A stretch of 64,000 nt of DNA from Microstegium vimineum (taxonomy: Eukaryota; Streptophyta; Magnoliopsida; Poales; Poaceae), in NCBI GenBank assembly GCA_022036555.1, contig CM039122.1:54758693-54822692 (forward strand), read 5' to 3'. The position numbers and the translations under genes were made by a program. Within the stretch, counting starts at the first letter, position 1; every line of letters begins with the position of its first letter. Below the pieces are notes generated by a model. The model was not told the DNA's origin. It saw only the letters and a list, made by a program, of their open reading frames with translations, and did no database searches. Shown here piece by piece: positions 24,207 through 35,401 of the stretch.

Positions 24207-25578
24207 TCAAGAAGACACCAGCTGCTTGAAGTTGATGGGCGTAGCGAAGCCCATCTGCGGCGGCGCGGAGAAGATGGCGAGGGCGCCCTTCTTGGACGTG
24301 GCCTGCGTGCCGTGCACCCCGTCCCAGAACAGATACTCCCCGCGGTGGGAGCAGTAGGTGGCGTTGGGCGTGCACCCGGTCTGCGCGTTGAGCCGCCCGC
24401 CGCCGCAGCACGCGCTGGCCACCTCCGTGAACCCGGCGGCGGCCGGGTGCGCCGTGAAGTAGGAGACCACGCTGTAGGAGCTCCCCACGGAGTAGCGCGC
24501 CCCCGGCAGCGCGCCGGAGGCCGTGAGGTTGGCCAGCGCCGCCCTGAGCGCGTCGTTGAAGCCCCTCGCCAGCGCGTTGGCGGCGTCGACGCACCTTGAC
24601 GCGCCGTCGGCCGAGGTGGCACGCACCGACGGCACGCACCCGAGCGGCGGCACGTCCACGATCCCGAACCGCCGCGCGCCGAGGCCGTGCAGCGCCCGCA
24701 CGTGCCGCGTGTAGTTGGACACCAGGTGCGCGTACAGGGACGCCACCTCGCTGGCATTCCCGTTCCGCTGCAGGAACGCGAACATGTCGTTGCCGCCGTC
24801 GCTGATGAGGAACAGGGACTTGGATAGCAGCTCGTCCACGGACGACGACGACGACGACGAGCCGCTGATCGCTGCCACCATCTTGGACTTGGTGGCCGCG
24901 AAGTACTCGATTTGCTTCGTCAACGTGATGGTGTTCCCCTGCTCGTCCGTCGACATACATACGTGTACGTTACAAATAATGATCAATCAAGGTAAGCAAA
25001 GTAATAATGATCAGATGATCAAGATTGACTCACGACCAAATCTGGTGTATGTATCTACCACTAGCGCGCTACTACTTACCGTGGTGTCGAGGATGCCGGA
25101 CCCTCCGGACGCGTAGTTGGCGCCGCGGAGGCCTCTGAAGATCTGACGGCTGGATCTTGGCGTCAGGGACAGGTAAGCCGGCGGGCTCCTCTTGAAACCA
25201 ACAGCTTCGCTGAATTTTGGTTTGCAATCAACTTCCTCAGTCAGTTCCATGCATGCATGGAGCATGGTTACAGAGAAAACAATGGCATGCAGCAGCCAGT
25301 TCGAGCTGAAATGAACATGCATTCACTGACCGACGAAGTCGGCGACGTTGTAGCCGTTGCTGTACCGTCCGGTGGGGCGAGAGTGCGGGAAGTCGATGCC
25401 GTAGGGGAGCTGCAGCGCGGAGTTCCCCGGCAGGTACTGGTTGTTGCCCACGTCCACGGTAGAGTCGCCGAACACGTACAGCGCGGGCACCAGGTGCACC
25501 TCCTCTCCCGGCCGGCCTCGGCCGTCGCCGGCGAGGCCGCAGCCAGGCTGACGCAGACGAGGAGCACCAGTGGCACCA
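24207..25578 (-). CDS. GDSL esterase/lipase, exon 1 frameshifted
   Basis: Three minus-strand exons: 25578-25327, 25209-25080 and about 24938-24207. Exon 1 begins MVPLVLLVCVSLAAASPATA, a signal peptide. An upstream in-frame ATG at 25624 is also possible. It then carries block I with the catalytic serine (VFGDSTVDVGNN) around 25441-25475. Exon 2 holds GANYASGGSGILDTT (block II). Exon 3 holds ISDGGNDMF (block III Asn) and the terminal FWDGVHGT (catalytic Asp and His). These are secreted hydrolases acting on lipids, cutin or acylated substrates (family knowledge). The signal peptide and the catalytic part of exon 1 lie in different frames. About one nucleotide is lost, or two gained, near 25498-25512, and no ATG precedes the catalytic frame. 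So this is either a pseudogene or a sequence error. A GAC repeat (24841-24862) encodes a poly-Ser run. Confidence 0.85.
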
Positions 25579-25833
25579 TGGTCAGAGACTTATAGCAATA
25601 ACTGACAATGCTCACCCTGATCATGGCGCGCCTGCAGCTAAATGAGCATCTAGCTATGTATATATGGATTTATATATCTGTATATGTGTATGTGCCGTGA
25701 TAAGATGAATTGCAGTACGTACAAAGGTAGTTGGTGAGCTGCCGGGCCGGGAATATGTGCTTGGAATGGCTGTGGGGAAAACTCCCTGTTGCTGCGCGTT
25801 TGGGCCAAGGCCATGCCCCATGCTCCTATTGCT

Positions 25834-25840
25834 TTTTATA
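25834..25840 (-). promoter_or_regulatory. Candidate TATA box of the GDSL gene
   Basis: TATAAAA on the minus strand, about 210-260 bp upstream of the two possible start codons. The AT-rich TATATA tract at 25650-25690 is nearer and could compete, so the assignment is tentative. Confidence 0.35.
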
Positions 25841-26265
25841 CAGAGGAAGCAACGTTGCGCACGCATATGCATCCGTTATGGCCTGCAACTGCACACATGC
25901 CGTGGACAACAAGCGATCGATCGTCGTTGAATAAATGCTAGCGAGTGCCAGAACCATGCATCGTCGTCTGATCTTCTGTTTTGCTTGCACCAACTGCTCT
26001 TCTGCTCTGAATAGAGAGCTCTATCGCAGCCGTCTGCCGAGATGGTCGCACATACTTCAAATTTTTCTAAGGATGGATGGATGGATGGGTAGACTTAAAA
26101 GCCAACTTGGCATGGTTTATGCTTTTTGGTTGTGTTGTTCCTTGTCAACCTCTCCCACTAGCTTTAGCGACGACTGATATATAGATGGTGATGCATGCAC
26201 GATAAACAAGATAAAGAGACAAGGAACAACACTATCAGAGGTTTGTTCATAGAGAGAAAGAGACA
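25841..26265. other. Intergenic between GDSL gene and copia element
   Basis: No gene seen. A short GGAT repeat lies at about 26073-26090. Confidence 0.4.
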
Positions 26266-26270
26266 AAAAT

Positions 26271-27035
26271 TGTTAAATAATATGGCAATTTCTAGATTAA
26301 TACCAGAATATAAATCATGACAGATTGATTAACTAGAATAAACATGTACTGCATACTAACATGATTAAACCACATATCACATAGCATGTTCAAGTTAACT
26401 AACATAGACATAACTTGTTTACTAGATAGATTGGATAGTATGAACGACAAGATTAGATCACAAGGTTTATATCTGCTAGTTGTAGGAGTAGTAGATTGCG
26501 GTGAAGATGGCGAAGATGTGGGTGTCGATGGAGCGACGTTCAGGTTGTTGAAGACGATGTCGATGTCGTTGATGTCGATCAGCGGCGGCGGAAGACTTCG
26601 GTTCAGCTGACGACGAATACGCCGGGACGTAGCGCCGCCTGACTTGGACGGAAGACGACCGTCGTAAAGATTGGGAGCAGTCGCGCGAAGAGCGCTTCCC
26701 AAAAACCTTATTCGTCTTCTCCCGTTGTAGGATCACGAAGACGAGGGTTCCGGAGACCTGCTCGCCTGGTCGCCGGTGCACGCCGACGATCGGACTGGAG
26801 TAACTACGGTGGCGCAACAGCGAGAAGAGGTAGAAACTCTAACTCTTAATTTTATGATATATTGGCGTGATCGATAGTCTGATTATATAGTCTGGTCCAA
26901 CCAATACCTCTACTTCCACAAGCAATGTGGTACTAAATAGTTCCCACATCCCCTCTTGCTTTTATGCATGGGCCTTTGAGATTTATTAGGAATTTCTGAA
27001 TTTGTTATTGGGTCAAGCCCATATAAATTCCAACA
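26271..27035 (-). repeat. 3' LTR of the copia element
   Basis: 765 bp, TG...CA ended when read as TGTTAAAT...AACA. It is near-identical to the copy at 31530-32295. Because coding is on the minus strand, this is the downstream LTR. Confidence 0.95.
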
Positions 27036-27046
27036 ATCCCCCACCA
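27036..27046 (-). promoter_or_regulatory. Polypurine tract of the copia element
   Basis: On the minus strand TGGTGGGGGAT directly abuts the 3' LTR. This is the expected position and composition for the plus-strand primer of reverse transcription. Confidence 0.8.
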
Positions 27047-27598
27047 TATCTTAAATACTCATTTAGAGATTTATCTGTTCTTGCTCCTGTTTGATATACA
27101 GTGTTTCGGCAGAGACTGTGAAGTTGAACTTCCGCCTAGAACCTCAAGTTACACTCATCCACAACTTGAACAATGGACTACGCCTTGAATTGCAAGTTTG
27201 TGTGGAATGAGCTTTACCCAAAATTAAACTAGTACCTGACCACCAATAGTCTTACTCCGTGGGTTGAGCATATATGTCGTACTCCGTGGTCTCTTAATGA
27301 GTTTACTAGAGACTACCCAAGTCTCATAGACTGCGACGTTTTAACAGTCGAACTCATATAGGTATATTCTTTCAAAAATGCTCTGTAGGACAGCATCTTC
27401 GCTAATGAAAGCCAATATAACATATTAAGGTATTTAGCCAACTTACCATGCAGTGCCTCAATGCTTTGAGAGTATTTGCATCTTCACTTAGAGAGGGTTT
27501 ATAGTTATACTCTCCTCAGTTTATCAATAGCTTGTTCTTCCCAGATCCTTAGTCACGGGATCTTCGATCAAAAAGGTTGGGTTACTACTACTGTAAAA

Positions 27599-30500
27599 TC
27601 ACATGGGTCTCATACCCATCTCCCTTGATGCAATTTCTATCACATTCCGTGATAGCCCTTTAGTAAAGGGATCCGCCAGATTTTTGTCGGTTTGGACATA
27701 AGTCACAGTTATTATTTCGGAATTTCTCAGCTTCCTGACAGACTTCAAACGTCTTTTAACATGTCTTGTTGACTTCGTATTATCCTTTACACTATTCACT
27801 TTAGTGATCACTGTTTGATTATCACAGTTCATAAGGATAGCCGGTATTGATTTTTCAACCACCGGCAGGTCACATAAGAGCTCACGCAGCCACTCTGCCT
27901 CTGCAGATGCTGTATCTAAAGCAGTAAGTTCTGCTTCCATGGTTGACTTAGTCAAAATAGTCTGTTTACAAGACCTCCATGACACTGAGCCACCTCCAAG
28001 AGTAAAAACATACCCACTAGTGGCATAGATTTGATCAATATCAGAAATCCAGTTCACATCACTATATCCCTCTAGCACAGCTGGGTGCCCAGAATAGTGA
28101 ATCTCAAAACTCATTGTACCTTTAAGATAGCGTAAGACCCTTTCAAGTGCATTCCAATGATTATCACCCGGGTTGGACATGTACCTACTTAATTTGCACA
28201 CAACAAAAGAGATATTTGGTCTGGTTGCGCTAGCTAGATACATGAGTGAACCGATAATTTGAGAATATCTCAACTGATCTTTAGCACTCTTTTTGTTCTT
28301 TCTTAGGGTCACACTAGGATCATAATGTGTTGGAGAAGGCTTGCTATCCATAAAGCCAAATCGGCTTAAAAGCTTCTCAACATAGTGTGATTGCGACAAA
28401 GTAATCTCACTCTCTTCCTTAATCAGCTTGATGTTTAAAATTACATCAGCTTCTCCTAGATCTTTCATGTCAAAACTCTTTGACAGAAAAGACTTGACTT
28501 CAGTTATGACATCAATATTTGTTCCAAAGATTAAAATATCATCAACATATAAGCATAAAATAACAGATTGGCCCCCACCATGTCGATAGTACACACACCT
28601 ATCAGCCTCATTAACAGCAAAGCCCGCACTAGTTAAAGTAGTGTCAAACTTCCCATGCCATTGTTTAGGTGCTTGTTTCAATCCATACAACGATTTCAAT
28701 AACTTACACACCTTTTACTCTTCACCTTTTACTACAAACCCATCAGGCTGATCCATATAAATCTCCTCATCCAACTCTCTATTAAGGAAAGTTGTCTTCA
28801 CGTCCATTTGATGAACGAGAAGACCATATGAGGTAGCTAGGGAAAGTAGAACTCGAATAGTGGTCATTCTAGCAACAGATGAATAAGTATCAAAGAAATC
28901 CTCGCCTTCCTTCTGGGTATAACCCTTAGCCACAAGCCGAGCCTTGTACTTATCAATAGTACCATCAGGTCTAAGCTTCTTCTTGAACACCCACTTACAA
29001 CCAATGGATTTAGAACCAAATGGCAACTCAGATAACTCCCAAGTTCCATTAGAAAGAATTGAGTCTATCTCGCTACGAACGACTTCTTTCCAATCATCTG
29101 CATCTGATGATGCATATGCCTCTATGATAGAAGTGGGAGTATCGTCCACAAGGTACACAATGAAATCATCACCAAAAGATTTTGCAATCCTTTGTCTCTT
29201 GTTCCTCACGGGAACTTCATTGTCATCCTCCTCTAAGACTTTTTTAAGTGGTTGTTCAAAAGACTCAACAGGATGCTCGGTAGGTATAGTAAAATCAGGA
29301 GCTAATTCAATAGAAAATTTAGCATTGCTATGCATATCTTTCATAGGAAATATATTCTCAAAAAATATAGCATCACGAGATTCAAAGATTGTATCTACAT
29401 TCATATCAGGAACCTCGGATTTTACTACTAAAAATCTATAAGCAATGCTATGGTGAGCATATCCTAGAAAGACACAGTCCACAGTCTTCGGCCCAAGCTT
29501 ACGCTTCTTAGAAATTGGAACATTGACTTTCGCCAAACATCCCACGTGCGCAAGTATGAAAGTGATGGTTTCCTACCAACCCAAATCTCATATGGAGTTG
29601 TTTCTTTATTTCTGTTTGGAATTCTATTCAGGACATGACTCGCAGTCAATAAAGCTTCCCCCACCATGCCTTAGATAGTCCAGCAGTGTCTAACATGGCG
29701 TTCACCAAGTCAGTCAACGTGCGGTTTTTCCTCTCGGCAATCCCGTTCGATTCGGGTGAATAGGGAGTTGTCCTCTCATGAATAATGCCATGTTTCGCAC
29801 AGAACTCATCAAATAGTATAGAAAAATATTCACCACCACGATCAAACCTTAGATGTTTAATCTTTCTCTCTAACTGATTTTCAACTTCAGCCTTATAGAT
29901 TTTAAAGTAGTCTAGTGATTCATCTTTAGTTTTCAGCAAGTAAACATAACAAAATTTAGTTGCATCATCAATTAAAGTCATGAAATATTTCTTTCCACCT
30001 TTTGTCAACACACCATTCATCTCGCAAAGATCAGAATGTATGAGTTCAAGAGGCACTAAGTTTCTCTCCTCCGCTGCCTTATGAGGCTTTCGAGGTTGCT
30101 TTGATTGTACACAACTATGGCACTTAGAACCTTTGGCAATAGTGAAATCTGAAATTAAACTTAAGCTAGATAAACGCGACATCAAGCCAAAATTCACATG
30201 ACATAAACGAGAATGCCAAACACTTGAATTATCATTAATGGTGCCACAAATATGATTAACTGACTTATTACTAAAATTTGTCAAATATAAGCGGAACAAG
30301 CCTCCGCATTCATATCCTTTACCAATAAATTGCCCATGCTTGGACATAACTACTTTATTGGACTCTAATACTACTTTAAACTCATTTCTCAAAAGAAGGG
30401 ATACACTAACAAGGTTCTTGCGAATAGTAGGGACATGTTGCACGTTCTTTAATTGCACGATCTTTCTCGAAGTAAACTTCAGATCTACCGTGCCAACACC

Positions 30501-30617
30501 ACGAACAGAAGCATGTGACCCATTCCCCATTAGGACGAAGGAACCTTGGAGCCTCTGGTAAGAAGAAAACAAAGAGATATCAGCACACACGTGAATATTA
30601 GCACATGTATCAACCCA
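27599..30617 (-). pseudogene. Copia pol region: protease remnant, integrase, RT, RNase H (broken)
   Basis: From the 5' side, the protease region (about 30617-30560) carries DTCA where DTGA is usual. GAG-pre-integrase (WHSRLCHVNFGLM, then CHSCVQSKQPRK) follows. The integrase core has SDLCEMNG, LIDDATKF, FDRGGEY and ESNGIAERKNRTL. The frame breaks in a G run at 29658-29662 and again near 29541-29543, each consistent with loss of one G. Reverse transcriptase (CKWVFKKKLRPDGT, YKARLVAKGYTQKEG, then YVDDILIFG with the catalytic Asp pair) is interrupted by a TAA at 28715-28717. RNase H (YSDVNWISD, TKSTMEAELTALDTA, NCDNQT) and the terminal DPFTKGLS complete the polyprotein to the stop at 27599. The region is non-functional as assembled. 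Confidence 0.93.
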
Positions 30618-31493
30618 TCAACTTGGTGATTGAAAAACTGATAGTATAGTAGGAAAATTACCATACCCGTCATCAGTTTTGCTAGTAGTCACGAGATTGG
30701 CCTTCTTTTTCTCTTTTCGGTCCGCTCGTTTCGGACAATCTTTAGCAAAATGACCAAGCTCTCCACAGGTGAAGCAAGGCATCTCAGCTTTGTCTTTCTT
30801 CTTCTTCTTGAAGGGAGTAGTTGATTTGGCATTGAAAAGCTTAACCTTTACTTTGTTCTTGTCATGGTTTCTCTGGACAAAGTGGGCACTAGCTCTATCC
30901 TCGTTCTCCTTCTTAGTGTTGTCTTTAGTCCGAGCCTTCTCTTCAACATCAAGAGATGCTATCAGGTTTTCAACTGATATTTTCTGTCTTTTGTGTTTAA
31001 GACTTGTGGCGAAGCTCCTCCATGAAGAAGGCAACTTTGCAATAATGCAACCAGCCACAAATTCATCGGGTAAAACACACTTAAGGAGCTCAAGTTCCTT
31101 AGCCATGCTCTGCACCTCATGAGCTTGCTCGACTATAGATTTGTTTCCAACCATCTTATAGTCATGGAAGCTCTCCATGAGATATAACTCTTTGCCTGCA
31201 TCCGAAGCTCCATAGGTGGAGTTCAGATAGTTCCACAGAGACTGTGCATCTCCATAGTGCATGAGAGCATCATAGATATGATCTGACACCACAATACGCA
31301 CAGCTCCCATAAAGATCTTATTAGCTTCCTGGTATTTTCTCTGATCTTCATCAGAGATATTACCCTCGGGCAAACCATCTTTGACCCAGAAAACATTCAT
31401 GACAGTAAGCCAATCTGTGACCCTGATGGACCATCTCTTAAAGTTTGCACCAATAAACTTTTCTGGCTTCAACGCGTCAACAAAACTAGCCAT
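30618..31493 (-). pseudogene. Copia gag region ending in a premature TGA
   Basis: The frame starts at the ATG at 31493 (MASFVDALKPEKF), about 37 bp inside the 5' LTR edge. It contains the UBN2/gag core with WSIRVTDWL and SLWNYLNSTYGA, and a CCHC zinc knuckle CFTCGELGHFAKDC near its end. It stops at a TGA (30618-30620) immediately before the protease region. A tryptophan codon (TGG) is expected there in relatives, so this looks like a nonsense transition. Confidence 0.88.
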
Positions 31494-31529
31494 AGATAAT
31501 TCTGAAAATCTACGATAAGATTTTTGGAT

Positions 31530-32295
31530 TGTTAAATAATATGACAATTTCCAGATTAATACCAGAATATAAATCATGACAGATTGATTAACTGGAATAA
31601 GCATGTACTGCATACTAACATGATTAAACCACATATCACATGGCATGTTTAAGTTAACTAGCATAGACATAGCTTGTTTACTAGATAGATTGGATAGTAT
31701 GAACGACAAGATTAGATCACAAGGTTTATACCTGCTAGTTGCAGGAGTAGTAGATTGCGGTGAAGATGGCGAAGATGCGGGTGTCGATGGAGCGACGTTC
31801 AGGTTGTTGAAGACGATGTCGATGTCGTTGATGTCGATCAGCGGCGGCGGAAGACTTCGGTTCAGCTAACGACGAATATGCCGGGACGTAGCGCCGCCTG
31901 ACTTGGACGGAAGACGACCCGTCGTAAAGATTGGGAGCAGTCGCGCGAAGAGCGCTTCCCAAAAACCTTATTCGCCTTCTCCCGCTGCAGGATCACGAAG
32001 ACGAGGGTTCCGGAGACCTGCTCGTCCGCTCGCCGGTGCACGCCGACGATCGGACTGGAGTAGCTACGATGGCGCAACAACGAGAAGAGGTAGAAACTCT
32101 AGCTTTTAATTTTATGATATATTGGCGTGACCGATAGTCTGATTATATAGTCCGGTCCAACCAATACCTCTATTTCTATAAGCAATGTGGTACTAAATAG
32201 TTCTCATATCCCCTCTTTCTTTCATGCATGGGTCTTTGAGATTTATTAGGAAATTCTGAATTTGTTATGGAGCCAAGCCCATATAAATTCTAACA
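31530..32295 (-). repeat. 5' LTR of the copia element
   Basis: 766 bp, the partner of 26271-27035. It contains the promoter for the minus-strand element. The sequence just inside it (31529 downwards, ATCCAAAAATCTTATCGTAG on the minus strand) does not match the usual initiator-Met tRNA primer site. Confidence 0.95.
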
Positions 32296-32589
32296 AAAAT
32301 TACTGTCGGGTCAATGGCATGTTTCTCGATAGAGTTTAGTTATTTTTCATCATTGTATGACAGTACGTAATCTGGCTTCTTTTTTCGAGATTACATTACT
32401 TATTCGTTGTGCCGGAGTGTTGGTTGATCATTGTTATTCCAAGGTAGTACATTGTACAAATATTCCACGCCTCCTTTGACTTTGATTATCTCATTTCATT
32501 TCTGATCCGGTCAGTCAGAACTATGAATTCGAATTCTAATCTCCTATGGTCTTTAACTAATGTTTCCAAGCAGCCCATCCTTATCTCGA

Positions 32590-32800
32590 ACTCAGATGGT
32601 GTTTACATCCAAAATTTTGACACTGTAGCGTTTGTAGCGTTTCATTTGTATTTAGTAATTATTGTCCAACTATGAAGTAACTAAGTTCGAAAGATTCGTC
32701 TCGCAAATTACAGACAAACTGTATAATTAATTATATTTTTTTACTTATATTTAATGTTCCATGCATGTGTCTAAATATTCGATGTGACAGAAAATTTAGA
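32590..32800. mobile_element. Truncated MITE remnant
   Basis: Contains ACACTGTAGCG, AGATTCGTCTCGCAAATTA and AAATATTCGATGTGACA, words typical of a very abundant grass MITE. AAATATTCAATGTGACA occurs in the intact relative at 50747-51090. Ends are not resolved. Confidence 0.55.
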
Positions 32801-33858
32801 ATATTGAAGTGCGATTTGTTTTTCCAAACGCTGCACCCCGAGCTCAATATATAACTTTTGAATTCCTTATTGCTCCAAGCACATGCATGCGACACAGAAG
32901 TGATGACCATGTTCGATCATGGAGTACTGGAGTGCTCTGCACTCCAATATCCAGCTCAAGGGAAACGAGGAAAAAGGCTCGCGCCTGTAACCAGATATCA
33001 GATGGAACCCAATCACAGCAATGATAGCGAGTAGAGCCATACCCATACAATTGTTATTGGCGTAGCACTGGAAGAATCGAGGCAAGCCAGAGCAAGAGGG
33101 CAAAACGACCTCCTGCCTTTTCGTTGCGGAGTGGCCGAGTGGGCGTCCCATGAGTTGTTGCTGTTTGCCCTTTCCCATCGTGTTCAATCGGGATATCATG
33201 ATGGGTCACTTGGCTGGTTGGCGACGTGGTGCTTCAGTTCCGGGTAAAAGTTGGCCGGCCGGCCGGCCGGCCGGTCCGGCGCGGTCAGAGCACCTGGCCA
33301 GCACTGACGATGGCCGCACTTGTTTGGTTGTCCGGGGCGCTGGTAAGGCCTTTATTTGCCTATAGTCGGAGAGTCGCGCTCTCCAACACCCTCTCCCCAC
33401 TACTTTAATTGATTTTCTATGAGCCTATTATCTCCTATTTTTCAGCCTCTTCGATCTTATTTGAATGTGTTGAAGTACTAGAAACCATGGTATCATAAAC
33501 TATAGTTATAATAATCATTTACATACAAAACATATTTAGAAAAAAAGTTTAAAAGTGGAGTTTTTAAACTCTAAAACTATGGCGCTCTAGAACAAGTATT
33601 TCAAAAAACCATGATATTTTTTTAAAAAAACTTCACAAAACAGGACAGCCTTAGGGCATGCACACCGGTCAAGATACCTATTTATTTATAAAATGGTGAT
33701 TTTATCACATGTAATATAATCGACAAGCTACTGTCGATGAGTAATCTAAATAGCATTGATTGTTGATTTATATATAACCATATATAATAGACGATACCTC
33801 CACAATATAAAAAATATATTATCTGTATCAAAGATTTCTATATAGTACTCCCAAGCGA

Positions 33859-33982
33859 GCCTGTTCGCTTGGCTTTTCAGCCGACTTAAATCCAGCCAGA
33901 ACAGTGTTTTCCTCTCACAAGAAATCAGCCAACAGTACATAATCCTACCAGAACAGTGCATAATCCTGCCAAGCGAACAGAC
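33859..33982. mobile_element. Small MITE with CTGTTCGCTTGGC inverted ends
   Basis: CTGTTCGCTTGGC (33861-33873) is exactly complementary to GCCAAGCGAACAG (33968-33980). The middle holds TTTTCCTCTCACAAG and CAGCCAACAGTA, typical of a common panicoid MITE. No clean target duplication was seen. Confidence 0.7.
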
Positions 33983-34091
33983 CTTACTAGACGGTATTTT
34001 TCTGTCTCCTCTTTCTCTCCTTTCATATGTGGCACCTCTTTTGTAGATGGATGATGTCACTCCACCATACATGTCATGTCATACAGAGTTA

Positions 34092-34225
34092 CTCTCTCTA
34101 TTTTAAATTATAAATTATTTTAGCTTTTCTAAATTTATAGATTTTGTTATTTACCTAGATATATATTAGGTCTATACATAGTTAAAGCTATCTATCTTAA
34201 AAATCTAGAATGACTTATAGTTTAT
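34092..34225. mobile_element. Degenerate Stowaway-like MITE
   Basis: Begins TACTCTCTCTATTTTAAATTAT and carries ATTATTTTAGCTTTTCTAAAT and CTAGAATGACTTATAG, the words of grass Stowaway elements. The right terminus is lost. Confidence 0.5.
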
Positions 34226-35200
34226 AGCGAAGATAAGTAATTCATGACTAGCTGATTTCCATGTATTGCAACGGGGGCAGCAAAAATTTTACATGAGATG
34301 CTTGATAGCCAAGCCAAAATCAAGAAAATAATAGTTCAATTTTTCACGACAAAATACAATGTTTTGAATTTGGTCTTCGGGGTGTGTTGTTTGTAGAAAA
34401 TCATCAATTTTACAAGGGTATTAATGAAACATGGTCAATTAACACTGAAGCACATAATTCAAATTTATTTTTTAATTAAATAAAACAAGTCAAGGCGATA
34501 ATAAGTCAGTGACTCTCTGAGCTTGTGATGGTGCACTTAAGACATTCTTGTAATCCTGCACGGATTAAAAATCTCTGCGAATTCCCATTTTACGTCAATA
34601 TATAGGTGGATAAAGAGGTTCTTCCACAGCGTCGTCAGTTATAAACAATAGAAAGTATCTCATGTGCAATGCGGCCTTATTATGAAACTTCAATTATTTT
34701 GAAAGTGTCATTATATTATGGTAATATTATTGGGACCAGCTCATCGAACGGAAAATTTAACAACAGTTAGCAGGTCAAGTAAATCTTTTTGAATCATCAC
34801 ATGGATTAGGGTGGACTGAAACGGTTCTTAACATAAGAAGGAAAAACTAGGCTTATTAAAAAAACTTAAAAGATGGGCCGACCTTTTACAGGTGGACGAA
34901 TGGAATCGGACTCATATATTGAGCCCACTTAGTCCGGCTCACAAGAAGCAGCGGCGGCCCGGTAGTGAACCTAACCGTGAGGCCGTCTGACGCCGTCGGC
35001 GGCACGTGTGCCCAGTTCCAGCCTCCACGTCTCCGCCGCCTCCTGGAGCTCCTCTCGTAGTCTCGTCGCTCCTCGCTTGCAAGGTAAACTAATGGCGGCA
35101 CCATGCAAAAACAAACCGTAGCCGTACACATCCCCCAAAGCGGTAGGCACACGGATCACAATAGGCGGCCGCCTGGAGAGGCCTCGCATGCGTCCTCGGC

Positions 35201-35229
35201 TACGTGGCCAGGCGCTCCGGCGCCACGTC
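35201..35229 (+). promoter_or_regulatory. ABRE-like pair upstream of the LEA gene
   Basis: TACGTGGC (35201-35208) and GCCACGTC (35222-35229) are ACGT-core elements about 170-200 bp before the LEA start codon. CTTATAAGG at about 35285 is a plausible TATA box. ABREs are the known binding sites of ABA-responsive bZIP factors, so ABA or desiccation induction is inferred. Confidence 0.55.
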
Positions 35230-35401
35230 GACGAGCGAGGGGATCGACCTGCTCGGCCGCACCCCCCTTCACGCGTCCCGACTTCTTATAAGGGCAGACG
35301 GCCGGCCGCTCCCGATCAGAACACACCGCCGTCCGCCCGTCCCTATCGGATTGCTTCGAGCCGCCTGAGCATTGGAGCATCATCGTAGGTCGTAGCGCGA
35401 G

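Larger units (their letters stand above)
26266..32300 (-). mobile_element. Complete Ty1-copia LTR retrotransposon (inactive)
   Basis: Two LTRs (26271-27035 and 31530-32295) begin TGTTAAATAATATG and end with AACA. The 5-bp target duplication AAAAT at 26266-26270 and 32296-32300 shows a single intact insertion of about 6 kb. Coding runs on the minus strand, so the right LTR is the 5' one. Domain order is gag with zinc knuckle, protease region, GAG-pre-integrase, integrase, reverse transcriptase, RNase H. Integrase before reverse transcriptase defines the copia superfamily. By eye the LTRs differ at about 40 of 765 positions, mostly transitions, so they are about 95 percent identical. The element is disabled by at least two premature stops and two single-base frameshifts, described under its coding parts. 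Confidence 0.96.
32301..34880. other. Intergenic with MITE remnants
   Basis: No gene seen. A GGCC microsatellite is at about 33254-33276. The stretch starting at about 34246 (GACTAGCTGATTTCC, TTGCAACGGG) has the look of a mobile-element terminus, but its other end was not found. Confidence 0.4.

Noticed and set aside
24091..24960. 289- and 215-residue frames over the GDSL exon 3
   Set aside because: Alternative frames of the GDSL coding exon, low complexity. The catalytic motifs are in one frame only.
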